A stretch of DNA of 64,000 bases from Prosthecobacter algae (lineage in GTDB: Bacteria; Verrucomicrobiota; Verrucomicrobiia; Verrucomicrobiales; Verrucomicrobiaceae): contig NZ_BAABIA010000001.1 in the NCBI RefSeq assembly GCF_039542385.1, forward strand, positions 558,001 through 622,000. The letters are read 5' to 3'. A program made the translations under genes and the position numbers. This document shows positions 33,315 through 41,827 of this stretch, one piece after another. Under the pieces are notes generated by a model. That model was not told the DNA's origin and ran no database searches. It saw only the letters and a program-made list of their open reading frames with translations. The first letter of the stretch is position 1. Each line of letters begins with the position of its first letter.

Positions 33315-33908
33315 TTATTCGCTGACCTTGGCGCTCTTGATGGTCACGGCTTCAGCAGGCACGTCGCGATGACCGCCTTTGGAGGTGGTCTGCACAGCGG
33401 CGATCTGGTCGATGACTTCAAGGCCTTTGGTGACTTTGCCAAAGACGCAGTAGCCCCAGCCGTCCTGGCCAGGATAGTCGAGGAAGCTGTTGTCCTTGAG
33501 GTTGATGAAGAACTGGCTGGAGGCGCTGTGTGGGTCCGGCGTGCGGGCCATGGCGAGGCTGCCTTTGACGTTCTTGAGGCCGTTGGCGGCTTCGTTCTGG
33601 ATGGGGGCATCCGTCTTCTTCTGCTGCATGTCAGCGGTGAAGCCACCGCCCTGGATCATGAAGTCAGGGATCACGCGATGGAAGATGAGGCCATCATAGT
33701 GGCCTTTTTTCACGTATTTGACGAAGTTGGCGACGGTGCTCGGGGCCTTGGCGGCGTCGAGCTCGATTTCGATGGTACCTTTGCTGGTTTCCATCACGAC
33801 TTTCACTGGTTTGGTTTCGCTCACAGGGGTCTCTTGGGCTGGGGTTAAACCGGTCGAGCCGACAAACGTGACTGCGAGGGCGGCAAGAAGCGGAAAATTG
33901 AGTTTCAT
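33315..33908 (-). CDS. Secreted peptidyl-prolyl cis-trans isomerase (cyclophilin type)
   Basis: A 197-residue protein. A signal peptide (1-24, 'LLAALAVTFVGSTGLTPAQ') is followed by a cyclophilin domain: 'VMETSKGTIEIELDAAKAPSTVANFVKYVKKGHYDGLIFHRVI' (in part), 'FMIQGGGFT', 'GSLAMARTPDPHSASSQFFINL' and 'GYCVFGKVTKGLEVIDQI'. Catalytic Arg (in 'FHRVIP'), Phe, Gln and 'SQFFI' residues are present. It catalyses proline isomerisation of exported proteins in the periplasm. ATG at 33908 is chosen because the signal peptide starts there; an upstream in-frame extension of 32 codons is rejected. Confidence 0.92.
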   Translation of the reverse strand: MKLNFPLLAALAVTFVGSTGLTPAQETPVSETKPVKVVMETSKGTIEIELDAAKAPSTVANFVKYVKKGHYDGLIFHRVIPDFMIQGGGFTADMQQKKTDAPIQNEAANGLKNVKGSLAMARTPDPHSASSQFFINLKDNSFLDYPGQDGWGYCVFGKVTKGLEVIDQIAAVQTTSKGGHRDVPAEAVTIKSAKVSE

Positions 33909-34045
33909 AGAGTTGGGGCTTGAATGAGGCATGGAGAGGCCGGATTTGCAAAGGGGAATGTCGGCATCGGGCAAATGGCAGGGGGTGACATAAAGAACGG
34001 CCATTTTTGAATAATGCAGAACATTCCAGCGTCTGAGCTTCAGTT

Positions 34046-34705
34046 ATGAAAACAAAATTCCTTTCTCTGGCTGGGGTGGTCTTGTGTGCCGCCGCCCTTA
34101 GCTCCTGTGTGAACTACGATGAGTATGGTTACGGTTATTCCGGGGTCGCGCCTGTGGGCGGCACTGTTTACGTGGATGATGGCCCCTACTACGGTGGCGG
34201 GTATGGCTACGGCGGCTACGGCTACGCGCCTGCCTATACCAGCGTCGGTTTCCTGGGCTTTGGCGGTGGGGGATTCTTTCCCGGTTACGGCTATGGCGGC
34301 TCCTATTACAACCGCCACCGCCATCACGATCACCATGACCATCACGACGGCGGCTATTACCGGTCTTCGTCCGCCAGCTCCAGATATGCCTCTCGGGTGA
34401 GCCGCCCGAGTTCTTCCCTGGGAGGTTCGGTAGGTCGTGCGCCGCTGACGCCTTCGCTGCCTTCGCCCCGCCAGTTGACGCGTCCTTCCAGCAGCTCTTC
34501 ACGGGCTTCGCGTTCGTTTACCTCGCCCGCGCCGACGATGCGTTCGGCACCGCGTGTGCAATCTCGGCCAGCCCCGGCGATGCGTTCAAGCCCTGCGCCT
34601 AGCATGCGTTCGGCTCCTCGGGTGACGACGGCTTCGGCCCGTTCGGCTCCAGCATCTGTGGGTCGTGCACCTGCGGCATCTTCGGATCGTCGTCGTTCGC
34701 GCTAA
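34046..34705 (+). CDS. Low-complexity lipoprotein, Gly/Tyr- and His-rich
   Basis: A 219-residue protein with a lipoprotein signal ending 'AALSSC' (Cys21). The mature part has three blocks: Gly/Tyr-rich (about 24-90, 'YYGGGYGYGGYGYAP'), a His/Asp cluster 'HRHHDHHDHHD' (about 91-102), and a Ser/Arg/Pro-rich tail with repeats of 'MRSAPRV' and 'RPAPAMRSSPAPSMRS'. No enzyme motif is visible. The His cluster could bind metal and the Tyr/Gly block could be adhesive or structural; both are inference. A weak promoter (GTGACA at 33985, AATAAT at 34010, 19-base spacing) precedes it, and a strong terminator follows. Confidence 0.7.
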   Translation: MKTKFLSLAGVVLCAAALSSCVNYDEYGYGYSGVAPVGGTVYVDDGPYYGGGYGYGGYGYAPAYTSVGFLGFGGGGFFPGYGYGGSYYNRHRHHDHHDHHDGGYYRSSSASSRYASRVSRPSSSLGGSVGRAPLTPSLPSPRQLTRPSSSSSRASRSFTSPAPTMRSAPRVQSRPAPAMRSSPAPSMRSAPRVTTASARSAPASVGRAPAASSDRRRSR

Positions 34706-34724
34706 TTTTGCTGAAAATGCAAAG

Positions 34725-34766
34725 CGGGGTGTCCTGGGAACTTTCCCTGGGACACCCCGTTTTTCT
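34725..34766 (+). terminator. Rho-independent terminator after the Gly/His-rich lipoprotein gene
   Basis: A long stem CGGGGTGTCC (34725-34734) / GGACACCCCG (34750-34759), extended inward by TGGGAA/TTCCC, followed by TTTTTCTT. It lies between convergent ends and may also stop the leftward secretin transcript, though the reverse strand has only an interrupted T-tract. Confidence 0.9.
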
Positions 34767-34810
34767 TGAGACTTTGAAGATGAACTGCCGTGGAATCTGC
34801 GGCGGCCTTC

Positions 34811-36841
34811 TCAGAAGTATTTCTTGGAGAAGAGGAGCCGGGCCATTTGCTGGTTGCGATCAAGCAGGCCTTTGAGCTGCTGCTGATTGCTGTAGATGAG
34901 GGCTCCCTGGGCGGGATACTGCTGCTGGAGGACTTCGCACTGGGCAGCGAGCTGTTCGACGGCGATTTTCAGCTCCTTCACCTTGCGGCTTTCATCGGCG
35001 GTGATGCGGCCTTCGTAGATGGTGTGGTGGAGGATGTCGGTCTCGCGGGTGAGGTAGGAGACGGCGTTGGGCAGGGCCTCGGGTCCGCCGATGATGGCCC
35101 CACTGTTAGGATCCACCTGAGGGATTTTCGGCAGCATTTTGTCTGGGCGCTGGGGGATGACGGACTGCGGTTCATTGGGCAGGCCGCCGTCGCGGGCGTC
35201 GATGATCTGCGGGGTGATGAAGAGCATGAGGTTCTTGTGGTTCTTGCTCTTGCTGTCGTATTTGAAGGCCTTGCCCAAAACGGGGATGCTGTGCAGGAAA
35301 GGGATGCCGGCTTTGCCTTCACGCTCGCGGGCTTCATCCAGGCCGCCGACGGCGACGGTATAGCCGGAATTGACCTCGACAGGGGCATTGTAAACGCGGG
35401 AGGAGGCAACGGGGTAGGGGTTGCCATTGATGATCTCGGTGCTGATGATGCTGGAAACCGTCACTGCCATGTTGAGGAGGATTTTGTCATTCTCCATGCG
35501 CTTGGGCAGGATGTTGAGCACGGTACCGATGGGCAGGTAAGCGATGGATGAGGTGGTGGTGGCCCCTGCGCCGACGGTGGCGGAGGCGGTGCCATCGAGG
35601 ACGGGCTGGTTCACTACGCTGCGGAAGGAGACTTCGCTGTTGTTCATGGTGACCATGCGGGGATAGGAGGTCATTTGCGTTTCCTCATCGCGCAGGAGGG
35701 CGCGGAGTTTCACATTGATGTCTTGAGAACTGAGGATGCCTAAGGCTGGGTAGCCGAGGGCACCTCCGGCAGCATTTAAGTTGGTGGGGCTGAGGAGGTT
35801 GGTGAGGTCGGCCCGGTAGCCGCCATTGGTGGCGACGTTGTCATACTCCACCTGGATGGAACGGCGACCGGTGTCTTCGTCGATTTCTTCGGTGACCTGG
35901 TTGACCTGGCGGAAGTTGCCAGTGTCGAAAGTACCCGTCCAGTCGATGCCGAACTCGCGTTTGGGATCGCGGGTGGTTTCGATGAACTTCACCTCGATGG
36001 CGATGAGGGTCTGGGGTTTGTCGGCGATTTCGAGGAAGCCTTCCACCCACATGTGCTGGAGGCGGGTGGCGACGATGTAGAGGGTGTTGGAGTCGGACTT
36101 CCAGATGACTTTGGGTTTGCGGAAGGCGCTGAGTTCGTTGGAGTTCATGGCCTTGGTGGGATCGCCACCGACACCGGCGATGGAGCCGAGATCACCGCCG
36201 CTCTGGCTGCTGGTTTCCTGTTCTTCGGTGGGCAGGCTGAGGAGGGAGCGGATGTCATTGATGATTTCGCTGCGGCGCACGGAGAAGGTTTCCTGGTTTC
36301 CCTGGAGATTCACGCCCCCCGCAGATGCACCGCCGCCGCCACCCCCACCACCGCCGCCGGAGCCCCCCACGGGAGTGAGGCTGAGGCCGGAGCCGGAATT
36401 AACGCGGTCCACACGCTCAAGGGCATTGTGGCGGATCTGGTAAGATTTGCCGATGAGTTCTTTGTCATCCGCAGGCCGGATGTACCAGATGCCATTGTCA
36501 GGGATGATGGCGAGCTGGTTGGCATTGCAGAGGGTCTCCAGCACGCGAAAGGGGCTGGCCTTGATGGTGAAGGTGACCTGGCGGGAGCCCTCAGGGCTGT
36601 CATTGGGAAGGGAAAAGAAGGACATCCCGGCATCCGTGGCCAGAAAGCGCAGCACATCGGAAAGGATGGCGTTGGAAAACTCATACTGCTGTGGCGGGGC
36701 ATCCCGCAGCTTCTGAGCTTCCGCCTCGAACACGGCAGAGGAGAAGTTGAAGGAGGGGCTGCTCATCTGCGCACCTGCAGGGCGAAGAACAAGGCATGTC
36801 CCGAGGCAGAGGATCCAAAAAAGTGGGCGCAGAGTGTGCAT
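34811..36841 (-). CDS. Secretin (type II/III secretion or type IV pilus family, Amuc_1098-like)
   Basis: A 676-residue outer-membrane secretin. A signal peptide (1-24) is followed by a short N-terminal STN-like domain (about 52-122, 'SNAILSDVLRFLATDAGMSFF'), a poly-Gly run (159-171) inside a linker, an N-domain ('SNTLYIVATRLQHMWVEGFLEIADKPQ') and the secretin barrel (about 340-560). The barrel ends in the classic 'GIPFLHSIPVLGKAFKYDSKSKNHKNLMLFITPQII'-type motif (residues in order, split in the protein by no gap). A C-terminal helical tail of about 100 residues follows, which could be a pilotin or partner site. The layout matches the Akkermansia Amuc_1098 type. It is divergent from the pilin/assembly genes and almost certainly the outer-membrane pore of that system. 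Confidence 0.92.
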   Translation of the reverse strand: MHTLRPLFWILCLGTCLVLRPAGAQMSSPSFNFSSAVFEAEAQKLRDAPPQQYEFSNAILSDVLRFLATDAGMSFFSLPNDSPEGSRQVTFTIKASPFRVLETLCNANQLAIIPDNGIWYIRPADDKELIGKSYQIRHNALERVDRVNSGSGLSLTPVGGSGGGGGGGGGGASAGGVNLQGNQETFSVRRSEIINDIRSLLSLPTEEQETSSQSGGDLGSIAGVGGDPTKAMNSNELSAFRKPKVIWKSDSNTLYIVATRLQHMWVEGFLEIADKPQTLIAIEVKFIETTRDPKREFGIDWTGTFDTGNFRQVNQVTEEIDEDTGRRSIQVEYDNVATNGGYRADLTNLLSPTNLNAAGGALGYPALGILSSQDINVKLRALLRDEETQMTSYPRMVTMNNSEVSFRSVVNQPVLDGTASATVGAGATTTSSIAYLPIGTVLNILPKRMENDKILLNMAVTVSSIISTEIINGNPYPVASSRVYNAPVEVNSGYTVAVGGLDEAREREGKAGIPFLHSIPVLGKAFKYDSKSKNHKNLMLFITPQIIDARDGGLPNEPQSVIPQRPDKMLPKIPQVDPNSGAIIGGPEALPNAVSYLTRETDILHHTIYEGRITADESRKVKELKIAVEQLAAQCEVLQQQYPAQGALIYSNQQQLKGLLDRNQQMARLLFSKKYF

Positions 36842-36861
36842 TGAAAAAGCGGGTTATGATA

Positions 36862-36890
36862 AATATAGTGGCTTTGGTTAATTCACTCAA
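36862..36890 (-). promoter_or_regulatory. Promoter of the secretin gene
   Basis: On the minus strand, TTGAGT (36890-36885) and TATATT (36867-36862) are separated by 17 bases, 20 bases upstream of the ATG. The spacing is ideal and the boxes match 4 of 6 and 5 of 6 consensus bases. Confidence 0.6.
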
Positions 36891-37092
36891 ATGTTATTTA
36901 TCAATGGGAGGATATTATTTTTTGGAAAGCCTAACTATTGAGGCCTCGCGATAACGCGAAGTGCTTCATGGTCTTAATGTATGGACTTTGAGTGTATCAT
37001 GAAAGCAAATTTATGGAAAATATGGAAAAACATTGCTTCTCATGAATTTGGGGTATAAATTTCGCTGGGTTTAATTATTTACCATAATCAAT
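36891..37092. promoter_or_regulatory. AT-rich divergent control region of the pilus-like locus
   Basis: The whole 250-base gap between secretin and pilin genes is far more AT-rich than its surroundings. It holds a palindrome TCGCG-ATAA-CGCGA at 36946-36959, a candidate operator. On the plus strand TTGCTT (37033) and TATAAA (37054) form a possible promoter, with a short 15-base spacer. No activator gene or integration-host-factor site was identified. Confidence 0.4.
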
Positions 37093-38709
37093 ATGGATTC
37101 CGTGCTCCCTCCTCCCTCTCTCCGCCAGCGCTCCCATCCTGGGCAGCGGCAGGGCTTTTCGGTGATGGAGCTGGTGGTGATCATCGCCATGCTGGGGGTC
37201 CTGGCCACGGTGGTGCTGACTCTGGTGGGCCAGCAGCCCGTGGCGGTGCGGAATACCAAGCTGTCCTCCGATGTGGCCACGCTGAATCAGATGCTGGCAG
37301 TGTACAGTTCTGATGGGGGCGACCTGAAGAATCTGTCGGACGCGCAGAGGGTCCTCGACAAGCTGAAGCGCACGCGGCCACAGGTCGAGTGGAAGCGCCA
37401 CACGGGCCCGGCTTCTGGAAGGCTGATTGATATCCGCCTGCGTGCCCGGGTGACATCCGAGCCGGAAAAGAGCGGCCAGGAGCGTGCTAAGTGGAACAGC
37501 AGCAAAATGCGCTTTGAAATGACCAAGGGGAGTGGTGTGGCTGTGAGTGAATTTTACCTGGATGAGACCCTGGCCGGGACAGATCCTGGCACGGAACCCC
37601 GGACGGTGAGCGCCGTGCGCTACAATGTGGGCAGCGGCAAGAACCAGGGCTGGGTGTGGGGACATTCCAAATCAGGCACGGCCTCCTACAACAGTCCGGG
37701 CAGCAACAATGGCTCCGGTGTTTCCTCGCCCTTCAATCCACTGGCAAGTGCGCCCGTGCCACCGACCGACCCTACTGGGGGCGGTGGTGGAAGTGGTGGC
37801 GGCACGGGCGGTGGTGGCAGCGGGGGCGGTGGCGACCCTGGCGGCGGTGTTTCCCCACCGACGGCCACGCAACTGCCACGGCCGGGCATCAGCCCTTCCG
37901 GCGGTACCTTTGCCTTCGCTGCTTTTCCTGGCCAGGTTCTTTTGAGCCCGAACGGTGCGCCAGCCGCAGGATCCCGCCTGGAATACCGGGTGAATGCCGG
38001 GTCCTGGACTCCTTACTCGGGCACCCCGATCATCGTGGGATCTGCGGATAAGCTGGAAGCGCGCAATCTGGCCACGGACACGGCGCTCTATAAAAACAGC
38101 AGCGTGGCCTCGGCTTCCTACTTCCGCCTGGTTTCCGGCTTTTCCGGCTCGGGCACGGGGACCTGGGGGAATGCGACGGGTGGCACGGGCCTAGTCACGA
38201 ATGTTCAAAACGGCGACGACAAGTCTACCTTCAAGCATGGCAACACGAAGCTGGATCTCGGGAACGGGGAGTTTCTGGATGCCGGGGTGGAGAACGTGCT
38301 GACCTTTGACCCCAAGCCTTTTGAGACCGTCGTACCCAATGTCTGGTTTGCCCTGGGGGACTTGGTGATGCTGAACGGGACCACCTTTTACAACAGTGAG
38401 TCCGATGGGGTCACGCTGAGCATCAACTTGGGGCTTTCAGAGCCAGCGCACAGCGCGGTGGTGCACATCAATCTGGGCCTGGTGAGCACGGAAAATACGA
38501 GCGACCGTCTGTCCAGCGCGGACATCGTGGAACTGCGCAATCCGAGCACCGACTTCACCGTCACGGTGGATGGGGTGGAATACCGCCTGGAACTGGGCTG
38601 GGCCACGACGGATCCCGGTGCCGGTGTGGCGCAGGGGAACCAGTTTCTTGTGTTTGAAGGGGCCGCTGCCAGCGCACTTCTGCGAGGCCGCTTTGTGCCT
38701 AACAAATAG
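37093..38709 (+). CDS. Prepilin fused to Gly linker, chitobiase-C-like and choice-of-anchor-like domains
   Basis: A 538-residue modular protein. The N-terminus has a long leader and a type IV prepilin site: Gly21 followed by 'FSVMELVVIIAMLGVLATVV', with Phe+1 and Glu+5. A pilin-like head (about 50-180) is followed by a Ser/Pro and poly-Gly linker (about 205-252). Residues 260-345 ('ISPSGGTFAFAAFPGQVLLS', 'LEYRVNAGSWTPYSGTPII') resemble the chitobiase/beta-hexosaminidase C-terminal domain. Residues 350-535 ('GTWGNATGG', 'FALGDLVMLNGTTFYNSES') resemble choice-of-anchor K-type beta-sandwich domains; both domain names are from recall. Most pilins are 120-200 residues, so this is probably a tip or adhesive pilin. 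The stop codon lies within a GCCTAACAA motif. Confidence 0.82.
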   Translation: MDSVLPPPSLRQRSHPGQRQGFSVMELVVIIAMLGVLATVVLTLVGQQPVAVRNTKLSSDVATLNQMLAVYSSDGGDLKNLSDAQRVLDKLKRTRPQVEWKRHTGPASGRLIDIRLRARVTSEPEKSGQERAKWNSSKMRFEMTKGSGVAVSEFYLDETLAGTDPGTEPRTVSAVRYNVGSGKNQGWVWGHSKSGTASYNSPGSNNGSGVSSPFNPLASAPVPPTDPTGGGGGSGGGTGGGGSGGGGDPGGGVSPPTATQLPRPGISPSGGTFAFAAFPGQVLLSPNGAPAAGSRLEYRVNAGSWTPYSGTPIIVGSADKLEARNLATDTALYKNSSVASASYFRLVSGFSGSGTGTWGNATGGTGLVTNVQNGDDKSTFKHGNTKLDLGNGEFLDAGVENVLTFDPKPFETVVPNVWFALGDLVMLNGTTFYNSESDGVTLSINLGLSEPAHSAVVHINLGLVSTENTSDRLSSADIVELRNPSTDFTVTVDGVEYRLELGWATTDPGAGVAQGNQFLVFEGAAASALLRGRFVPNK

Positions 38710-38726
38710 TTTTTTATCATCTCTCC

Positions 38727-39791
38727 ATGGAAGACATCAACGAACGCAGCCAACTGGGCTATCGCATGCTGCATCTGTCAAAGGATGCCGGGGTGAGCGA
38801 CTTTTACATCACGCCCTGGGAGCCGCTGACGTACCGGCGGAACGGCAAACTGTTCTTTGATTCCTTCATCTACCAGCCGGAGCGGCCGCTGGAGTTCACC
38901 GCCGGGTGCGTGGACTATGCGCTGGTGCTGGGCAGCCGCCGTTACCGTGTGAACCGCATGGTCACCCGCGGGCGTCCGCGCTGGGTCATGCGCTTGCTGC
39001 CGGAAAACATCCCGGACATCAGCAAACTGATGGTGCCACCTGCGGCGATCAAGGCTTTCCTGGAGGCCAAGAACGGCCTGTTTCTGGTGTGCGGGGCCAC
39101 GGGTTCCGGTAAGTCCACCACCATCGCCTCGATGATCCTGGAGCGTGCCAAACGCCGCCAGGAGCATGTGCTGACCTTTGAGGACCCCATTGAGTTCGTT
39201 TATCCCTCGGACATTCCTTCGCTGGTGTCTCAGCGTGAGATCGGCACGGATGAGCTGGACTTTAACAAGTCATTGCGCGCTGCTCTTCGTCAGGCCCCGG
39301 ACGTGATCCTGGTGGGGGAAATCCGTGATGGTGAGACGGCAGAGATCGCCCTGCAGGCGGCGGAAACGGGGCATGTGGTGGTGGCCACGCTGCACACCTC
39401 CAGCGCGGCGCAGACGGTGCAGCGTTACCTGAAGTTGATCCCGAGCGACCGCATGGAAAACGCCATGCTTTCCTTTGCCGACAGCTTCCGTGGTATCCTC
39501 TGCCAGCGCCTGCTCTTTGATGAGGCGCGAGGCAAACGCTTCCCCATTCATGAACTGCTGCTGCCGTATGATTCGGTGTGCGGCATGATCCGGCGCGGTG
39601 AGTTCAAGAACCTGGAGCAGGAGCTCGAGGCGGGCTTCACGCGCGGCATGATGAGCTTTGAAAGGTGCCTGGGCTTTCGCCAGCAGGACGGGTGGAAACC
39701 CTCCCAAACGCGCAAGACCGGCTACGCCGAACATGAGGTCTATGACTTCCTATCCCGAGAAAACCTGACTTCCGTTTATGCTGTTGGATGA
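38727..39791 (+). CDS. PilT-like secretion/retraction ATPase
   Basis: A 354-residue GspE/PilT-superfamily ATPase. Walker A 'GATGSGKST' (123-131), Asp box 'LTFEDPIEFVY', Walker B 'VILVGEIRDG' (193-202) and His box 'GHVVVATLHTSSA' (215-227) are complete. The C-terminal part 'SVCGMIRRGEFKNLEQELEAGF' and 'GMMSFER' corresponds to PilT's 'AIRNLIREGK' and 'GMQTMDQ' segments. The long N1 domain and the Cys4 metal site typical of PilB/GspE are absent. This is therefore of retraction-ATPase type, and the only motor encoded in this locus. It overlaps the next gene by 14 bases. It acts on the cytoplasmic face with the PilC-like platform. Confidence 0.9.
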   Translation: MEDINERSQLGYRMLHLSKDAGVSDFYITPWEPLTYRRNGKLFFDSFIYQPERPLEFTAGCVDYALVLGSRRYRVNRMVTRGRPRWVMRLLPENIPDISKLMVPPAAIKAFLEAKNGLFLVCGATGSGKSTTIASMILERAKRRQEHVLTFEDPIEFVYPSDIPSLVSQREIGTDELDFNKSLRAALRQAPDVILVGEIRDGETAEIALQAAETGHVVVATLHTSSAAQTVQRYLKLIPSDRMENAMLSFADSFRGILCQRLLFDEARGKRFPIHELLLPYDSVCGMIRRGEFKNLEQELEAGFTRGMMSFERCLGFRQQDGWKPSQTRKTGYAEHEVYDFLSRENLTSVYAVG

Positions 39792-40647
39792 AATCAAATC
39801 TGTACTGAGCTTTGCCGCCTTCAAACCGGAGGCGGATGATGCCAGCGTACCCTGGGGCCGGCGCTTTGAAGGGCGCAAGACCCTGCTGCTGAACGTGAGC
39901 CGAAACCAGACGAGCTGGCGAGGCATCAACAAGAAAGGCCGCTTTGAAGACGGCGGAGTCATGGAGGGTGAATTCTCCGACGTGGCACCGCAGCGCGCCG
40001 ATGAATGGCGGCAGATGGCGGATGGAGGCTGGTGCGTGGTCTCCGTGAACAACCGTTTCATCGTCAGCCTGGAGAACAACATGATGCGGGGAGAAAACTG
40101 CGTGCATCTGCTGCGCACGAATCCGCGCGCGGTGCTGGGGCCGAAGTTCGACCGTGGCAAGCGCTATGCCATCTGCCACCATCCGGAAAGCTCCGCCAGC
40201 ATGCTGCTGGCCTGTGAGGAGAGCATGGTGAAGGTGACGGAGGATGTGCTGAAGACCATTGGCATCCGGCCCGGGCGGGTGTGCTGCGGCCTTTTTGCCC
40301 TGTCGGAATATGCCATCCACCAACTGTATGCGGAGATGCGCGGGGCGGTGCCGCAGAACATGATCCTCATCGTCGCCTGCGAGGGCTCCATTGCAGTGCT
40401 GGTGCAGCAGGACGGGCAGTGGAAGGAACTGCGCTGCCGCAGCGGCCTGGGGCCGGATGCGGTGGAGACCTGCCTGCAAATCATCAGCCCGCTGGTGCAA
40501 AAGGTGCCGCAAGGCAGCCCAGTGTACTTCATGGGCGACGGGCAGGACGCGAAATTCCGTTCCGAACTTTTTGTTCACCTGGAGCGCCTGGGCACCAAGG
40601 ACCTGACACAGGAAGACCTGCTCTGGCGCATCCTCGGCCTTCATTAA
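39778..40647 (+). CDS. PilM-position protein (divergent actin-like assembly protein)
   Basis: A 289-residue protein with no membrane segment or signal. It sits directly before PilN- and PilO-like genes, where PilM (FtsA-like cytoplasmic ATPase) is found in type IV pilus operons and where Akkermansia has Amuc_1101. Patterns such as 'LLLNVSRNQTSW' and 'MILIVACEGSIAVLVQQDGQWKELRC' fit strands of an actin-like fold, but the classic phosphate-binding loops are not obvious. It could be a shortened or non-nucleotide-binding relative. It begins 14 bases inside the ATPase gene in another frame. Confidence 0.55.
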   Translation: MLLDEIKSVLSFAAFKPEADDASVPWGRRFEGRKTLLLNVSRNQTSWRGINKKGRFEDGGVMEGEFSDVAPQRADEWRQMADGGWCVVSVNNRFIVSLENNMMRGENCVHLLRTNPRAVLGPKFDRGKRYAICHHPESSASMLLACEESMVKVTEDVLKTIGIRPGRVCCGLFALSEYAIHQLYAEMRGAVPQNMILIVACEGSIAVLVQQDGQWKELRCRSGLGPDAVETCLQIISPLVQKVPQGSPVYFMGDGQDAKFRSELFVHLERLGTKDLTQEDLLWRILGLH

Positions 40648-40666
40648 CTTTAGCCATAGAATTCCC

Positions 40667-41218
40667 ATGTCCGATTACATTTGCCACGACTTCAAAACGC
40701 CGCGCACTGACACGTCCAAGCGGCTGCCGAACTCCTTTAAGATGGTGCCGGTGGCCTTTTATCTGGCGCTTGTCGGTGGGGCCTATTTTATGACGATGGA
40801 CTGGATGGCCTACAAGCATGCCCAGCAGCAGAAGATCGCCTCCGAAGAGGTGAAAAAGCAGCACGAGGCGGTGACCAAAAAGATGGGGGACGAGAAGGCC
40901 GCGCTGGATGCTGAAACCGCCAAGGCGGAGGAGGTGGCCAAGTGGATGGAAGGGGCGCGCAACCTGCAGCCCATCAGCGTCGCCATCGCGCGGGCCATCC
41001 CACCGGAGGTGCGGATTTCTGACCTGACGATCGAGCGCAGTGACCAGGTGCCTGCAAACCTTTCCCTGGCGATGAAAATCAATGGCGGCTCGGTGACGGA
41101 GGTGGGGCTGATCGAAAGCAGCATCTCACGCCTGAACTACCGTTCCTACTCGCCCCAGCAGACGAAGTCTGGGGATCTCATCGAATATCGCTCCACGCTG
41201 GTGCGGCAGGAGCAGTGA
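40667..41218 (+). CDS. PilN-like single-pass assembly protein
   Basis: A 183-residue protein with a cytoplasmic N-terminal segment of about 27 residues, one transmembrane helix ('VPVAFYLALVGGAYFMTMDW'), a coiled coil (about 50-95, 'KIASEEVKKQHEAVTKK') and a ferredoxin-like domain ('IPPEVRISDLTIERSDQV', 'LSLAMKINGGSVTEVGLIESSISRL'). This matches PilN/GspL-C plans, in which the N-terminal peptide binds PilM. It follows the PilM-position gene by 19 bases and precedes a PilO-like gene by the same distance. Confidence 0.7.
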   Translation: MSDYICHDFKTPRTDTSKRLPNSFKMVPVAFYLALVGGAYFMTMDWMAYKHAQQQKIASEEVKKQHEAVTKKMGDEKAALDAETAKAEEVAKWMEGARNLQPISVAIARAIPPEVRISDLTIERSDQVPANLSLAMKINGGSVTEVGLIESSISRLNYRSYSPQQTKSGDLIEYRSTLVRQEQ

Positions 41219-41237
41219 CCTTTTTCCGAATCCTTTT

Positions 41238-41819
41238 ATGAATCCCAAACAACTCGCCTGTGTCGTGCTGATGATGTTCATCGGCTGCGTCACTTATTTT
41301 GGCCAGATCGTCCACAAGAAGGTGGGGGCGATGAAGAAGTCTGCGGACATGGCTGCGCAGGATGCGTTCAGCGCGGAAGGGGCGCGGCAGACGGCGGAGA
41401 TTTTGACGGCTAGGACCAAGGCGGAGACGGAGGAGGTCCGCCGGTTTCTGCAGGCCTGGAGCCCGCATGTGGACAAGGCGCAGACGGAGCAGGAAGTGGA
41501 AAGCACGATCGAGTTCAGCCTGCGCGAGCGCGGCATCTCGCTGGTGAGGTCCCGCAAGACGGAGGTGAAAACCTCGCGTGATAACAAGGTGATCCCGAAG
41601 ACGGTGCTGACGACGGTGGTCATCGAAGATGAGTTTGCCAAGGTGCTGAATTGGCTGGGTGATGTGGAAAAGCGCCTGCCATTGGCCCGAGTGAAAACCT
41701 GCCGCATCACGGGTGGCAGCACGGCCCGGCAGCTACGCCTGGACGTGTCCTTTGAGACCCCGTTGATCAACCTGGCTTCGGATCCTTCAGCGAGCGAGAA
41801 GACCAAGAAGAAAGCCTGA
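41238..41819 (+). CDS. PilO-like single-pass assembly protein (Amuc_1100-position)
   Basis: A 193-residue protein with an N-terminal transmembrane segment ('LACVVLMMFIGCVTYFGQIV'), a coiled coil (about 30-85) and an alpha/beta domain ('EVESTIEFSLRERGISLVR', 'VIEDEFAKVLNWLGDVEKRLPLARV'). The helix before strands and 'FAKVLNWLGDVEKRLPL' match the PilO ferredoxin-like domain, whose family form is 'y..l..fl..le..prlv.v'. By order it corresponds to Amuc_1100, the Akkermansia membrane protein with a similar fold, but it is much shorter than that 317-residue protein. A Lys-rich tail ends the protein. Confidence 0.7.
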   Translation: MNPKQLACVVLMMFIGCVTYFGQIVHKKVGAMKKSADMAAQDAFSAEGARQTAEILTARTKAETEEVRRFLQAWSPHVDKAQTEQEVESTIEFSLRERGISLVRSRKTEVKTSRDNKVIPKTVLTTVVIEDEFAKVLNWLGDVEKRLPLARVKTCRITGGSTARQLRLDVSFETPLINLASDPSASEKTKKKA

Positions 41820-41827
41820 TTTCCCCC

